This document shows positions 35,086-44,047 of a stretch of 64,000 bases of DNA, one piece after another (position 1 is the stretch's first letter; each line of letters opens with the position of its first letter). Under the pieces are notes generated by a model that was given only the letters and a program-made list of their open reading frames with translations, did not search any database and was not told the origin of the DNA. Made by a program: the position numbers and the translations under genes. Source of the stretch: Methylobacterium pseudosasicola (lineage in GTDB: Bacteria > Pseudomonadota > Alphaproteobacteria > Rhizobiales > Beijerinckiaceae); NCBI RefSeq assembly GCF_900114535.1, contig NZ_FOTK01000006.1, positions 1 to 64,000 of the forward strand, read 5' to 3'.

Positions 35086-36408
35086 ATGGATACCCATATC
35101 GACCTGTGGTTCGCCGCGAGCATCGTGGTGATCTCGCTGCTACTCTCGGCCTTCTTCGCAGGCGCCGAGACCGCCTTCACGGCCGCGTCCCGGGCGCGAA
35201 TGCACGCCCTGGAGCAGGCGGGCGACCCGCGGGCGGCGATCGTCAACCGCATCCTGGCGATCCGCGAGCGCTTCATCGGCGCCATGCTGATCGGCTACAA
35301 CATCGTGGCGATCGGCGCCTCGGCCTTCACCACCAGCGTGCTCACCGCCCTGTTCGGCAAGAGCGGCGTGATCTACGCCACCGTCGGCATGTCGGTGCTG
35401 GTCATCGTCTTCGCCGAGGTGCTGCCGAAGACGCTGGCCATCTCCAAGCCCGACAAGGCGGCCCTGCTCACCGCCCGGCCGGTGGCCTTCGCGGTGGCGA
35501 TCATGGGCCCGGCGGCGATCGCCATCGAGCACCTGGTGCGGCTGATGCTGAAGCCGTTCGGCGTCACCATCGGCGACCACCAGTCGATCCTCACCCCCGC
35601 CGAGGAGTTGCGCGGGCAGGTGGCGCTGATGCACCGGGAGGGCGGCGTCGCCAAGGCCGAGCGCGACATGCTCGGCGGCCTGCTCGACCTGTCGAACCTG
35701 TCGGTCTCGGACGTGATGGTCCACCGCACCAAGATGCGGGCGATCGACGCCGACCAGCCCTCCGAGGACATCGTCCGGGCGGTGCTGGCCTCGCCCTATA
35801 CCCGCATGCCTCTGTGGCGCGGAACCCCTGAGAACATCGTCGGCGTGCTCCACGCCAAGGACCTGCTGCGCGCCCTCGACGCGGCCGGCGGCGACGCGTC
35901 GGGGCTGAAGGTCGAGGCCCTGGCGCTGGAGACCTGGTTCGTGCCGGGCACGACCTCGCTGCGCGCCCAGCTCAAGGCCTTCCTCACGAAGAAGACCCAC
36001 TTCGCCCTGGTCGTCGACGAGTACGGCGAGGTGATGGGCCTCGTGACCCTGGAGGACATCCTGGAGGAGATCGTCGGCGAGATCGCCGACGAGCACGACG
36101 TCACCGTCTCGGGCGTGCGTCCGCAGGGCGACGGATCGGTCAATGTCGATGGCGGCGTCCCGATCCGCGACCTCAACCGCGCCATGGACTGGAACCTGCC
36201 CGACGACGAGGCCACCACCATCGCGGGCCTCGTCATCCACGAGGCCCGGACCATCCCGGACCAGGGCACGGCCTTCAACTTCCACGGCTTCCGCTTCCAG
36301 GTGATCCGGAAGGCCAAGAACCGGATCACCACCCTGCGAATCACGCCGCTGACCCCGTTGGGGCTTCAGACCACCGCCCAGGCGGAGGCGCAGCGCGACC
36401 CGGTGTGA
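35086..36408 (+). CDS. HlyC/CorC family transporter (DUF21-CBS-CorC)
   Basis: 440 residues from the ATG at 35086 (a TTG at 35077 would add three residues). Residues about 1-190 form the DUF21 membrane region (IVVISLLLSAFFAGAETAFT), then two CBS domains (SVSDVMVHRTKMRAID and LVVDEYGEVMGLVTLED, about 205-335) and a C-terminal CorC/HlyC domain. Family members act in magnesium or cobalt efflux and, under the old name, haemolysin. Intact and full length. Confidence 0.9.
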   Translation: MDTHIDLWFAASIVVISLLLSAFFAGAETAFTAASRARMHALEQAGDPRAAIVNRILAIRERFIGAMLIGYNIVAIGASAFTTSVLTALFGKSGVIYATVGMSVLVIVFAEVLPKTLAISKPDKAALLTARPVAFAVAIMGPAAIAIEHLVRLMLKPFGVTIGDHQSILTPAEELRGQVALMHREGGVAKAERDMLGGLLDLSNLSVSDVMVHRTKMRAIDADQPSEDIVRAVLASPYTRMPLWRGTPENIVGVLHAKDLLRALDAAGGDASGLKVEALALETWFVPGTTSLRAQLKAFLTKKTHFALVVDEYGEVMGLVTLEDILEEIVGEIADEHDVTVSGVRPQGDGSVNVDGGVPIRDLNRAMDWNLPDDEATTIAGLVIHEARTIPDQGTAFNFHGFRFQVIRKAKNRITTLRITPLTPLGLQTTAQAEAQRDPV

Positions 36409-36423
36409 GCCGCGCCGCCGGGT

Positions 36424-37812
36424 TCAGCCCGGCATCGCCTCCAGCCCCTCGGCCCGGATCCAGTCGCGAGTGCGGTCGAGCGCCCGGCCGAGCCGATCGA
36501 ACAGCGCGTCGATCTCGTCGGGGGTGATGATCAGCGGCGGGCAGACGGCGACCCGGTCGCCGGCCAGCGACCGCACGATCAGGCCCTCGGCTTGCGCGAA
36601 GGCGACACAGCGGGCCGCCACGCCGGCCTTCGGGTCGTACTGGCGCTTGCTCCCCTTGTCGGCGACGATCTCCAGCCCGCCGATCAGGCCGATGCCGCCG
36701 GCCTCGCCGACGATGTCGTGGTCGGCGAGCGCCGCGAGCCGGCGCTGGAAGTGCGGCGCCTTCTCGGCGGCACCCTCGATCACCCGGTCGCGCCGGTAGA
36801 TCTCGATCGCCTTGAGCGCCACCGCGGCCGCCACCGGGTGACCGGAATAGGTTGTTCCGTGCCCGAACGTGCCGAGCTTCTCGCTCTGGCCGATCATCGC
36901 CTGGTAGAGCGGCTCGTCGATGCTGACGCCGCCGAGCGGCATGTAAGCCGAGGTCAGGGCCTTGGCGAAGGAGACCGAAGCCGGCCGTATCCCCAGGGCC
37001 TCGCTGCCGAACCAGGTGCCGAGCCGGCCGAAGCCGCAGATCACCTCGTCGGCGATCATCCGCACGTCGTACTTCGCCAACACCGCCTGGATCGCCGGAA
37101 AATAGCCCCGCGGCGGCACGATCGCCCCACCGGCGCCCATCACCGGCTCGGCGATGAAGGCGGCCACCGTCTCCGGCCCCTCGCGCAGGATGGTCTGTTC
37201 CAGCTCGGCGGCGAGGCGGGCCGAATAGGCCTCCTCGGTCTCGCCGGGCTCGGCGCCGCGATAGAAATGCGGGCAGGACACATGCAAAAAGCCCGGCAGC
37301 GGCAGGTCCCAGTCGGCATGGTTCGCGGTCAGGCCAGTCATCGAGGCGCTGGCCACGGTGACACCGTGATAGCCCTTCTGCCGCGCGATGATTTTTTTCT
37401 TCTGCGGCCGGCCCAGCGCGTTGTTGTAGTACCAGGTGAGCTTGACCTGGGTGTCGTTGGCCTCGGACCCGGACGACGTGAAGAAGATCTTCGAGGTCGG
37501 GACCGGCATCAGCTCCTTCAGGGTCTCGGCCAGCTCGATCCCGGGATCGTGGCTGCGGCCGGAGAACAGGTGGGTGAAGGGCAGCCGGCCCATCTGGACC
37601 CGGGCGGCCTCGACCAGCTCCGCGTTCGAGTAGCCGAGCGCCGTGCACCACAGGCCCGACATGCCCTCGATATAGCCGCGGCCCTCCGTGTCGTAGACGT
37701 GGACGCCTTCGCCGCGCTCCAGCACCAGCGGGCCGGTGTGCCGGTGGGTCGAGAGGTTGGTATAGGGGTGGAGCAGGGTTTCGACGTCGCGGGTCGCGAG
37801 ATTCGAGAGCAT
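36424..37812 (-). CDS. Class III aminotransferase (omega-type)
   Basis: 462 residues. PLP-binding core: SFAKALTSAYMPLGG with the Schiff-base lysine, HGTTYSGHPVAAAVALK, and the substrate-side ADEVICGFGRLG (about 245-256). The protein looks like a beta-alanine/pyruvate or polyamine:pyruvate aminotransferase, but the exact amino donor is not determinable. The start MLSNLATRD (37812) is preferred over an in-frame ATG six codons upstream. It converges on the corC gene, 16 bp apart. Confidence 0.88.
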   Translation of the reverse strand: MLSNLATRDVETLLHPYTNLSTHRHTGPLVLERGEGVHVYDTEGRGYIEGMSGLWCTALGYSNAELVEAARVQMGRLPFTHLFSGRSHDPGIELAETLKELMPVPTSKIFFTSSGSEANDTQVKLTWYYNNALGRPQKKKIIARQKGYHGVTVASASMTGLTANHADWDLPLPGFLHVSCPHFYRGAEPGETEEAYSARLAAELEQTILREGPETVAAFIAEPVMGAGGAIVPPRGYFPAIQAVLAKYDVRMIADEVICGFGRLGTWFGSEALGIRPASVSFAKALTSAYMPLGGVSIDEPLYQAMIGQSEKLGTFGHGTTYSGHPVAAAVALKAIEIYRRDRVIEGAAEKAPHFQRRLAALADHDIVGEAGGIGLIGGLEIVADKGSKRQYDPKAGVAARCVAFAQAEGLIVRSLAGDRVAVCPPLIITPDEIDALFDRLGRALDRTRDWIRAEGLEAMPG

Positions 37813-37944
37813 CGTTCTCACCGTCCTCATCCCAGGTAAGCCGCCACACTACCGACCCGATGCCCGTGCAGGTAGTCCGGCGGCCCCGCGCCCGGCCGTT
37901 GCCGGACGCATGCCACCGTGTTTGACCGGCGCGACGCACGATCC

Positions 37945-38481
37945 ATGCTGAATCCCGAATCCTTCGTGGCGCAGCCGGCCCCCGGGCGCGCCTGCGGCGC
38001 CTGCACCCTGTGCTGCAAGGTCTACGACGTGCCGGCGGTGGAGAGCGTGGCGGGCCAATGGTGCCGCCACACCAAGGCGGGCCAGGGCTGCGCGATCCAC
38101 GCGACGCGCCCCGACCATTGCCGGGCGTTCCACTGCCTCTGGATGACCGAGAGCTGGCTCGGGCCGGAATGGAAGCCCGACCGCGCCAAGATGGTGCTCA
38201 CCCTGGACCCGCTCTCGCGCAACATGAACGTGCAGGTCGATCCCGGCCAGGCCAATGCCTGGCGCCGGGAGCCCTATTACGGCCAGCTCAAGCGCTGGGC
38301 GGTGGCCTCGGTGCCGTTGCGCCGGCATGTGCTGGTGCACGTCAACAAGACCACCACGGTGGTCCTGCCGGACCGCGACGTCAGCCTCGGGGTGGTCGGG
38401 CCGGACGAGCGGATCGTCTCGCACGACCGGATGACCCCGCAGGGGCCGAGTTTCGACGTGCAGAAGGTCAAGGCCGCGTAA
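37945..38481 (+). CDS. Cysteine-cluster protein (YkgJ-like N-terminus)
   Basis: 178 residues. The N-terminal C-x2-C-x3-C-C cluster (CGACTLCCKVY) with C.x..C.IH later fits a YkgJ-type iron/zinc cluster domain, here about 75 residues with six to seven cysteines. The C-terminal part contains TTVVLPDRDVSLGVVGPDE. Function unknown. Start at 37945 begins the conserved-looking MLNPESFV. Confidence 0.65.
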   Translation: MLNPESFVAQPAPGRACGACTLCCKVYDVPAVESVAGQWCRHTKAGQGCAIHATRPDHCRAFHCLWMTESWLGPEWKPDRAKMVLTLDPLSRNMNVQVDPGQANAWRREPYYGQLKRWAVASVPLRRHVLVHVNKTTTVVLPDRDVSLGVVGPDERIVSHDRMTPQGPSFDVQKVKAA

Positions 38482-38521
38482 GGGCCTTGCGGCCCCCGCC
38501 GGTTTGCCCGACTGATCGGGC

Positions 38522-39016
38522 ATGACGACGATCCACGATTTCACCGTTCCCGCGGCGGACGGGAGCCCGTACCCCCTCGCGCAGCATCGCGGCGAGGTGC
38601 TGCTCATTGTGAACACCGCCTCGCGCTGCGGCTTCACCCCGCAATATGCCGGGCTGGAGGCGCTGTGGCGGGCGCACCGGGCCGAGGGGCTGACGGTGCT
38701 GGGTTTCCCCTGCAATCAGTTCGGCGCCCAGGAGCCAGGGGACGCCGCCGAGATCGCGAGCTTCTGCTCCCTGACCTACGATGTCAGCTTTCCCGTGCTC
38801 GGCAAGATCGCGGTGAACGGCCCAGAGGCCGAGCCCCTGTTCGACCACTTGAAGCAGGCCCGCTCAGGGCTGTTCGGCTCCAAGGCGATCAAGTGGAATT
38901 TTACGAAGTTTTTGGTCGGCCGGAACGGCGCGGTGATCGCCCGGTTCGCGCCGTCGGCCAAGCCCGCCTCACTGGAGGGGAAGGTGCGGGATGCGCTGGC
39001 TCAGCCGGCGGGGTGA
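38522..39016 (+). CDS. Glutathione peroxidase (Cys type)
   Basis: 164 residues. It has NTASRCGFTPQY with Cys36, GFPCNQFGAQEPG and WNFTKFLVGRNG, the three family motifs. The active residue is cysteine, so it probably works with thioredoxin rather than glutathione, as many bacterial versions do. It lies 41 bp after the cysteine-cluster gene. Confidence 0.95.
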   Translation: MTTIHDFTVPAADGSPYPLAQHRGEVLLIVNTASRCGFTPQYAGLEALWRAHRAEGLTVLGFPCNQFGAQEPGDAAEIASFCSLTYDVSFPVLGKIAVNGPEAEPLFDHLKQARSGLFGSKAIKWNFTKFLVGRNGAVIARFAPSAKPASLEGKVRDALAQPAG

Positions 39017-39040
39017 GCGGTCGGCGCGACGATCGCCACC

Positions 39041-39132
39041 GTCATTGCGAGCGGAGCGAAGCAACCCAGTGAAGCGCCACCTTCGGGGATCGCGCGCTGC
39101 CCTGGGTTGCTTCGCTCCGCTCGCAATGACGG
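39041..39132. repeat. Palindromic element type A, copy 2
   Basis: The same arms as at 31435 with GTCATTGCGAGCGGAGCGAA left and TTCGCTCCGCTCGCAATGAC right, about 92 bp. It sits between glutathione peroxidase and the small leftward gene and ends just before its 3' end. Confidence 0.85.
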
Positions 39133-39154
39133 CCGTGAAAGGTCGGGCCGCGAC

Positions 39155-39454
39155 TCAGGCCGGCTCGCCCTCTACGACACAGCGCGTCTCCGCCGCCAGC
39201 CGCAGCAGGCTCCGCAGCGGCGCGATCCGCGACGGGCGCATCGAGTCGCGCAGGATGCCCACCAGGAACCGCGCCTCGGCGATCTTGTGCAGGGTCGGAT
39301 CCGCGGCGCCGGCGATCAGCGCCTGACGTTCCAGCCGCGACAGGGCCGCGAACAGCGCCTCGCGGGCCTCCGCGTCGTCGGACGCGTGCTTGGTGGCAAG
39401 GAGCGCAGCGAGTTCATCTTCGAAACGGTTACGATGACAAGGATCGGCGCGCAT
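39155..39454 (-). CDS. Small protein, unknown
   Basis: 99 residues, helical by composition, with AREALFAALSRLERQALIAGAAD. No family is recognised. An inverted repeat (TTGCGCA, 8-nt loop, TGCGCAA) lies about 95 bp upstream. A coding call rests on length and typical high-GC third positions. Confidence 0.5.
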   Translation of the reverse strand: MRADPCHRNRFEDELAALLATKHASDDAEAREALFAALSRLERQALIAGAADPTLHKIAEARFLVGILRDSMRPSRIAPLRSLLRLAAETRCVVEGEPA

Positions 39455-39547
39455 TGGTGATCCGATGACTGAATTCTTCGGACCCTAAGTCAATCCTCGC
39501 GGGATGTCAGCCGGCTCCGCTTTGGTGCGGCAGCGAGTTCGGGATTG

Positions 39548-39569
39548 TTGCGCAATTGCATCTGCGCAA
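39548..39569. other. Small inverted repeat
   Basis: TTGCGCA at 39548-39554 and TGCGCAA at 39563-39569, 8-nt loop. It lies upstream of the 99-residue gene and downstream of the ATP12 gene. Operator or hairpin, not known which. Confidence 0.35.
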
Positions 39570-39585
39570 TCCACCCTGATTTGGT

Positions 39586-40374
39586 TCAGACACTGGCGAT
39601 GAGCTCGGCCGCGGCCTCGAATTCCACCCGGCGGATCGCCAGCCGCGCTTCGGCCTCGGAATCGCGGCCCCAGACAGCCGCCTGATAGGTCTCATCGACA
39701 TGGGCGGCGTCCCAGGCCTCCGCCGGGGTCAGCCGGCCGCGCAAAACCGCGAGCGCGATCAGCAGGGAGCCGGTCAGCGTCGTCAGCGTGTGCAGGCCGG
39801 CCAGCCGGAACGGGCTCTCCACCGCGGCGACCGCCTCGGACAGCGCCCGGACGGTGTCGGGCGGTTGCTCCACATGCATCACGCCCTCGCTGAGGATCAC
39901 CCGGGCACCGAAAGTCTCCCGGGCCCAGTCGAGGATCGGATCCCAGGCGGCGGCCTGAGCCGAGACCAAGCGCTCCGGATCCCCGGCCCGATACGCGACG
40001 AGGTCGGTGCCCGCATAGGCGCAGAGATCCTCGACCACCGCCGCGTGCCGGGGGGCGACGCCGTCGATGCTGGTATTCGCCAGCCGGGTCAGCGGCATCC
40101 TGGCCGGGTCGATCGCCATCTCCTGGGCCGCCCATTCGGCCGCGACCTTCTCCGCCAGGGCCCGGGTCGGCAGGCTCAACGGGTTGCGGGCGGGGGTGTT
40201 GGCCGGACGGCCGTCGAGGGTCAGCCGGAACCCGTCCGCACCCTCGGCGAAGCCGGCCTCCTTGTAGAATCGTTTCGGCAGGGCGGGCTTGGCATGGCCG
40301 CGGGCCGACCGCATCGGGTCGGGTCGTTCCGAGCCGCCCGGTTCGCCGAGCCAGTCGTTCGTCAGATCGCTCAT
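39586..40374 (-). CDS. ATP12 family F1-ATPase assembly chaperone
   Basis: 262 residues. It matches ATP12: KRFYKEAGFAEGADGFRLTL near the start (about 35-54), then NTSIDGVAPRH and AVWGRDSEAEARLAIRR near the end. ATP12 binds F1-alpha during ATP synthase assembly. Start at 40374 (MSDLTNDW) is the conserved one. In alphaproteobacteria the order RluA - HAD - ATP12 is common and is roughly kept here. Confidence 0.9.
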   Translation of the reverse strand: MSDLTNDWLGEPGGSERPDPMRSARGHAKPALPKRFYKEAGFAEGADGFRLTLDGRPANTPARNPLSLPTRALAEKVAAEWAAQEMAIDPARMPLTRLANTSIDGVAPRHAAVVEDLCAYAGTDLVAYRAGDPERLVSAQAAAWDPILDWARETFGARVILSEGVMHVEQPPDTVRALSEAVAAVESPFRLAGLHTLTTLTGSLLIALAVLRGRLTPAEAWDAAHVDETYQAAVWGRDSEAEARLAIRRVEFEAAAELIASV

Positions 40375-40426
40375 GGATCCGAGATAGGGGTTTTGGGGTT
40401 CGTCGGCGAGCCTCGCTGGACATCGC

Positions 40427-40522
40427 ACCGTCATTGCGAGCGGAGTGAAGCAACCCAGGGCGGCGAGCGTTCTCCGAGCGGTGCGAGTCCCTGGGTCGCT
40501 TCGCTACGCTCGCAATGACGGC
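40427..40522. repeat. Palindromic element type A, copy 3, overlapping the HAD gene end
   Basis: Arms ACCGTCATTGCGAGCGGAGT and ACGCTCGCAATGACGG. The right arm supplies the final codons and the TAG stop (40504-40506) of the HAD gene. Confidence 0.85.
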
Positions 40523-41193
40523 GAAGCGGGCGGGCTCGGAGGCCCCCCCCCGGAAAACAGCCCCTCCAGCGCACCGGCGCTCGAGACCACCGTGACCGCC
40601 CCGGCCCCGTAGAGGGCGCCGGCCGGGTGATAGCCCCAGCCGACCCCGATGGCGACGGCCCCGGCCGAGACGCCCATGCCGATGTCGAAGGTGGTGTCGC
40701 CGACCATGATGGTGGCCTCGGGGGTGCAGCCGGCCTCCGCCATCGCCTGGCGCAGCATGGTCGGGTCGGGCTTCGACGGCGCGTCGTCGGCGCTCTGGGT
40801 GGTGGCGAACCAGTCGGCCCAGCCGTGATGCTCGATCAGGCGGTCCACGCCCCGGCGCGACTTGCCGGTGGCGAGACCGATCAGCACGTCCTCGCGGGCA
40901 TGCAGCCGGGCCAGCAACTCGCCCATCCCGGGAAACAGCGGCTCCTCGTAGGCGGGATCGACCCGCAGGCGGTTGTAGGCCTGTTTGTAGCTCTCGGAGA
41001 GCTCCGCGATCGGCCCGTCCTCTCCGACGAGGCGCCGGAACGCCTGCGGCAGAGACAGCCCTACCACCGAGAGCGCTTCACGCCGGCCCGGGGCCGGCAG
41101 ACCGTTCTCCGCGAAGGCGAGCCCCTGCGCGGCGACGATCAGGTGCTGGCTGTCGACCAGGGTGCCGTCGACATCGAAGACGATGAGCTTCAT
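40504..41193 (-). CDS. HAD-IA hydrolase (phosphoglycolate phosphatase-like)
   Basis: 229 residues. Motif I FDVDGTLVDS at residues 5-14, motif II about 106 (TGKSRRG) and motif IV VGDTTFDIGMG near 174. It resembles Gph-type phosphatases. The C-terminal tail LFSGGGPPSPPASPSLRA is Pro/Ser-rich, and its last residues and stop come from repeat element A. Start at 41193 begins MKLIVFDVDG. Confidence 0.88.
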   Translation of the reverse strand: MKLIVFDVDGTLVDSQHLIVAAQGLAFAENGLPAPGRREALSVVGLSLPQAFRRLVGEDGPIAELSESYKQAYNRLRVDPAYEEPLFPGMGELLARLHAREDVLIGLATGKSRRGVDRLIEHHGWADWFATTQSADDAPSKPDPTMLRQAMAEAGCTPEATIMVGDTTFDIGMGVSAGAVAIGVGWGYHPAGALYGAGAVTVVSSAGALEGLFSGGGPPSPPASPSLRA

Positions 41194-41224
41194 CGCCCGG
41201 GCGCCCCCGGCACGGGGCGGCCGG

Positions 41225-41635
41225 TCACGGCTTGCGGCCCGGCTGGACCGGCTGGGCGGCACCCGGCTGCGCCGCCTGGCCGTGGGTGCGCTCGTAACCG
41301 AGCCGGCAGCGGATCAGGAACCGCCGCCGGCGGCCACCGCGCAGGCCGCGCTGATGGGAGGCGCGGTTGCAGGCCGCGTAGGACCGCCGCCGACGCTCGG
41401 CCCGGCCGCTCGACGCCGGACGCGGCACGGCCTGCGGCTGGGCCGCGGACGGGGCAGGAGTCGCGGCCGGAGGCGGCACATCGGCCGCGGGGATCGGCTG
41501 AGCGGGCTTCGGCGCGTTGGCCGGCGGGGCGGCATTCGCCGGCGCGGCCGGCTTGGCGGCCTCGCCCGGCGCGGCATGGGCAGCCGGCCCGACCAGGCAG
41601 AGGGCGGCGAGGCAGGCCAGCGTCGCGAGCTTCAT
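41225..41635 (-). CDS. Secreted Ala/Pro-rich protein
   Basis: 136 residues. Signal peptide (MKLATLACLAALCLVGPAAHA), a low-complexity Ala/Pro stretch (residues 24-75) and an Arg-rich segment (RAERRRRSYAACNRASHQRG) with three cysteines in the C-terminal half. No family is recognised; similar small secreted proteins occur in Methylobacterium-type genomes. It is 31 bp upstream of the HAD gene. Confidence 0.55.
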   Translation of the reverse strand: MKLATLACLAALCLVGPAAHAAPGEAAKPAAPANAAPPANAPKPAQPIPAADVPPPAATPAPSAAQPQAVPRPASSGRAERRRRSYAACNRASHQRGLRGGRRRRFLIRCRLGYERTHGQAAQPGAAQPVQPGRKP

Positions 41636-41804
41636 GCGTCAGGGTCTCGAACCGCGGGAAATCGGCCCCGCGGCGGAACGGCGGGTCACGGATCAGCATA
41701 TGAGGCGAGGCGGCCGATTGCCAAGGCGTGCCGGGCGCGACACCTCCGGATCGCGGGCCGCGCGTCACCGGATTTTTCGGGCGGTCGACCCGCATGAGCG
41801 CGCC

Positions 41805-42518
41805 ATGACCCTCGTCCTGCTCCCCGGCTTCATGACCGATCCCGACCTCTGGACGGACATGCTCCCGCACCTCGCGCCCCTCGGGCCGGTGCAGCACGGC
41901 GACCTCACCCGGGACGCCGGCATCGACGCCATGGCGCACCGGGTCATCGCGGAGGCGCCGGAGCGATTCGCCCTGGTCGGCTTCTCGATGGGCGGCTACG
42001 TGGCGCGGGCGATCGCCCGGCTCGCGCCCGAGCGGGTCCGGGCGCTGGTGCTGATCGCGACCTCGGCCCGGGCCGACACCCCGGCCCAGGCGCGCCGGAA
42101 GGCGGCGGCGGTGGCGAACGTCCGCAGCCAAGGGTTCTCAGGGCTCAGCCGGACGGCGATCCTGGGCTCGGTCCATCCGGACCGGGTCGGCGACGCGGCC
42201 CTAATCGCCCGCATCCGCGCGATGGGCGACCGCCTCGGCGGGGACGTGTTCCTGCGCCAGGCCGGGCAGCCGCGCGACAGCGACCTGGACCGGCTCGGCG
42301 CCATCGCCTGCCCGACCCTGGTGGTCGCCGCCGCCCAGGACGGCCTGCGCAGCCTCGACGAGGCGCGAGAGCTGCAGGCCGGCATTCCCGGCGCTACCCT
42401 GACGGTGATCGACGGCTCCGGCCACATGCTGCCGATGGAGGCCCCCGACGCCCTGGCGGAGGCGATCGTGCCGTGGCTGCGGGCTCAGCTCTCCGGCGCC
42501 TCGACGATCGGGTCGTAG
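41805..42518 (+). CDS. Alpha/beta hydrolase
   Basis: 237 residues. LVLLPGFMTDP starts it, GFSMGGYVA near residues 66-74 holds the nucleophile serine, and GSGHMLPMEAPD near 208 holds the histidine. Small carboxyl-ester or pimeloyl-type hydrolase fold; the substrate is unknown. Its end overlaps that of the convergent pseudouridine synthase gene by 34 bp. Confidence 0.85.
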   Translation: MTLVLLPGFMTDPDLWTDMLPHLAPLGPVQHGDLTRDAGIDAMAHRVIAEAPERFALVGFSMGGYVARAIARLAPERVRALVLIATSARADTPAQARRKAAAVANVRSQGFSGLSRTAILGSVHPDRVGDAALIARIRAMGDRLGGDVFLRQAGQPRDSDLDRLGAIACPTLVVAAAQDGLRSLDEARELQAGIPGATLTVIDGSGHMLPMEAPDALAEAIVPWLRAQLSGASTIGS

Positions 42519-43900
42519 CGGGAGGCGTCGAAGCCTAGAAGATTCCAGCTCTGGGCCATGTGCGGCGGCAGCGGCGCGCTGACATCCACGGGCCGGCCGG
42601 TGCGCGGATGCGGGATCACGATCCGGCGGGCGAGCAGGTGCAGCCGGTTCTGGATGCCGCCAGGCAGCTCCCAGTTCTCCACCGAGAAGTATTTCGGATC
42701 GCCGACGATCGGGTGGCCGATATGGGCCGCGTGGGCGCGCAGCTGGTGGGTCCGCCCGGTCACCGGCTTGAACGACAGCCAGGACAGTTTTTGGGCGGCC
42801 TGATCGACCATGGCGTAATAGGTCAGGGCGTGGCTCGCGCCCTCGTCGCCGTGCTTGGCGACCCGCATGCGCGCATCGGCATCGGTCGGCTCGTCCTTGG
42901 CGAGGTAGGTCGAGACCCGCCCCTGCCGCACCCGCGGCACGCCCGCCGTGAGCGCCCAGTAGATTTTTCGCGCCGCCCGCGAGCGGAAGCTCTTCGCGAG
43001 GGTGGCCGCCGCCAGCCGCGTCTTGGCGATGATCAGGCAGCCGGCCGTATCCTTGTCGAGCCGGTGGACCAGCCGCGGCTTCTGGCCGTCCGGTCCAGTC
43101 AGCGCGGCGAGCAGCCCGTCGACATGGCGGACCGTGCCTGAGCCGCCCTGGACTGCGAGGCCGAAGGGCTTGTTGAGGATCATCATGTCGGCGTCCTCGT
43201 AGAGGATCAGCGAGCGGATGAACTCGGCATCGTCCTGCTCCCGGGCGGCGCTGCGCGGTCTCTCGGTCGGCTGGTCGAGGCGCAGCGGCGGCACGCGCAC
43301 GCTCATGCCCGGCTCCAGCCGGTCGTTGGGCTTGGCGCGCTTGCCGTCGACCCGCAACTCGCCCTTGCGGACGATGCTCTGGACCCGGGTGAAGGGCAGG
43401 AGCGGGAAGCGCGCGGTGAGGAAGCGGTCGATACGCATGCCCGCCTCGTCCGGTTCCACCGTCAGGGTCTGTACCCCCGACGCGAGGGTCGCGGAGGCGG
43501 CGGCGCGCTGCTCGCGCCGGGTCGGGCCGGCGGGCGGGGCGGGGGGCGAAGACTTGGGTTCCGGACGCGACTCGACGGATCGGTTCTGCGCTTTCGCGGC
43601 CGGCCTGGCGCTCGGCCGGGGCGGCGCCTTGCGCGGGGGCGGGGCATCCTTGCGCTCGTCCCGGGCCGGCCGCGGCTTCGCGGCAGCCGCCGCGGCCGCA
43701 GCGACGGCGTGGGGCGTGCCCGGCGCGGTCCAGGGATCGCGCGCGCCGGCATCGTCGCCGCGATTGCGGGCGGCGCGCTCGGCGGCGTCGCGGGCGCTGG
43801 TGCGCGGGCCGGTGCGGGCGCGCTCGCTATACAGCGGGAACTTACCGGCCGGGGGCTTGCGCCCCTTCGGGCCGCCGCGTGGGGGTGGTCGTGTCGTCAT
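42485..43900 (-). CDS. RluA-family pseudouridine synthase with long N-terminal tail
   Basis: 471 residues. The first 145 are low-complexity, basic and Pro/Ala-rich (many RPAR, APPR and KPPA stretches), probably disordered. An S4 domain follows (MRIDRFLTARFPLLPFTRVQ, about 155-174), then the synthase core with the catalytic LVHRLDKDTAGCLIIAK near 286-302. It resembles RluC, which modifies 23S rRNA. The ATG at 43900 fits; the frame before it is not conserved. Confidence 0.9.
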   Translation of the reverse strand: MTTRPPPRGGPKGRKPPAGKFPLYSERARTGPRTSARDAAERAARNRGDDAGARDPWTAPGTPHAVAAAAAAAAKPRPARDERKDAPPPRKAPPRPSARPAAKAQNRSVESRPEPKSSPPAPPAGPTRREQRAAASATLASGVQTLTVEPDEAGMRIDRFLTARFPLLPFTRVQSIVRKGELRVDGKRAKPNDRLEPGMSVRVPPLRLDQPTERPRSAAREQDDAEFIRSLILYEDADMMILNKPFGLAVQGGSGTVRHVDGLLAALTGPDGQKPRLVHRLDKDTAGCLIIAKTRLAAATLAKSFRSRAARKIYWALTAGVPRVRQGRVSTYLAKDEPTDADARMRVAKHGDEGASHALTYYAMVDQAAQKLSWLSFKPVTGRTHQLRAHAAHIGHPIVGDPKYFSVENWELPGGIQNRLHLLARRIVIPHPRTGRPVDVSAPLPPHMAQSWNLLGFDASRYDPIVEAPES

Positions 43901-44047
43901 GATTCCGCCAGCACCCGTCTCCGCTTCGGACGGAACGTCCGGGCGCATCGGCCGCGGCGTCGCGGAGGACCCGGACCGATGGGGTCGCCCGGCTCTAGCA
44001 TCGCGGGGGCGCAGCGGCAAAGGCGACGGTGCCCAGCCTCACAACCC

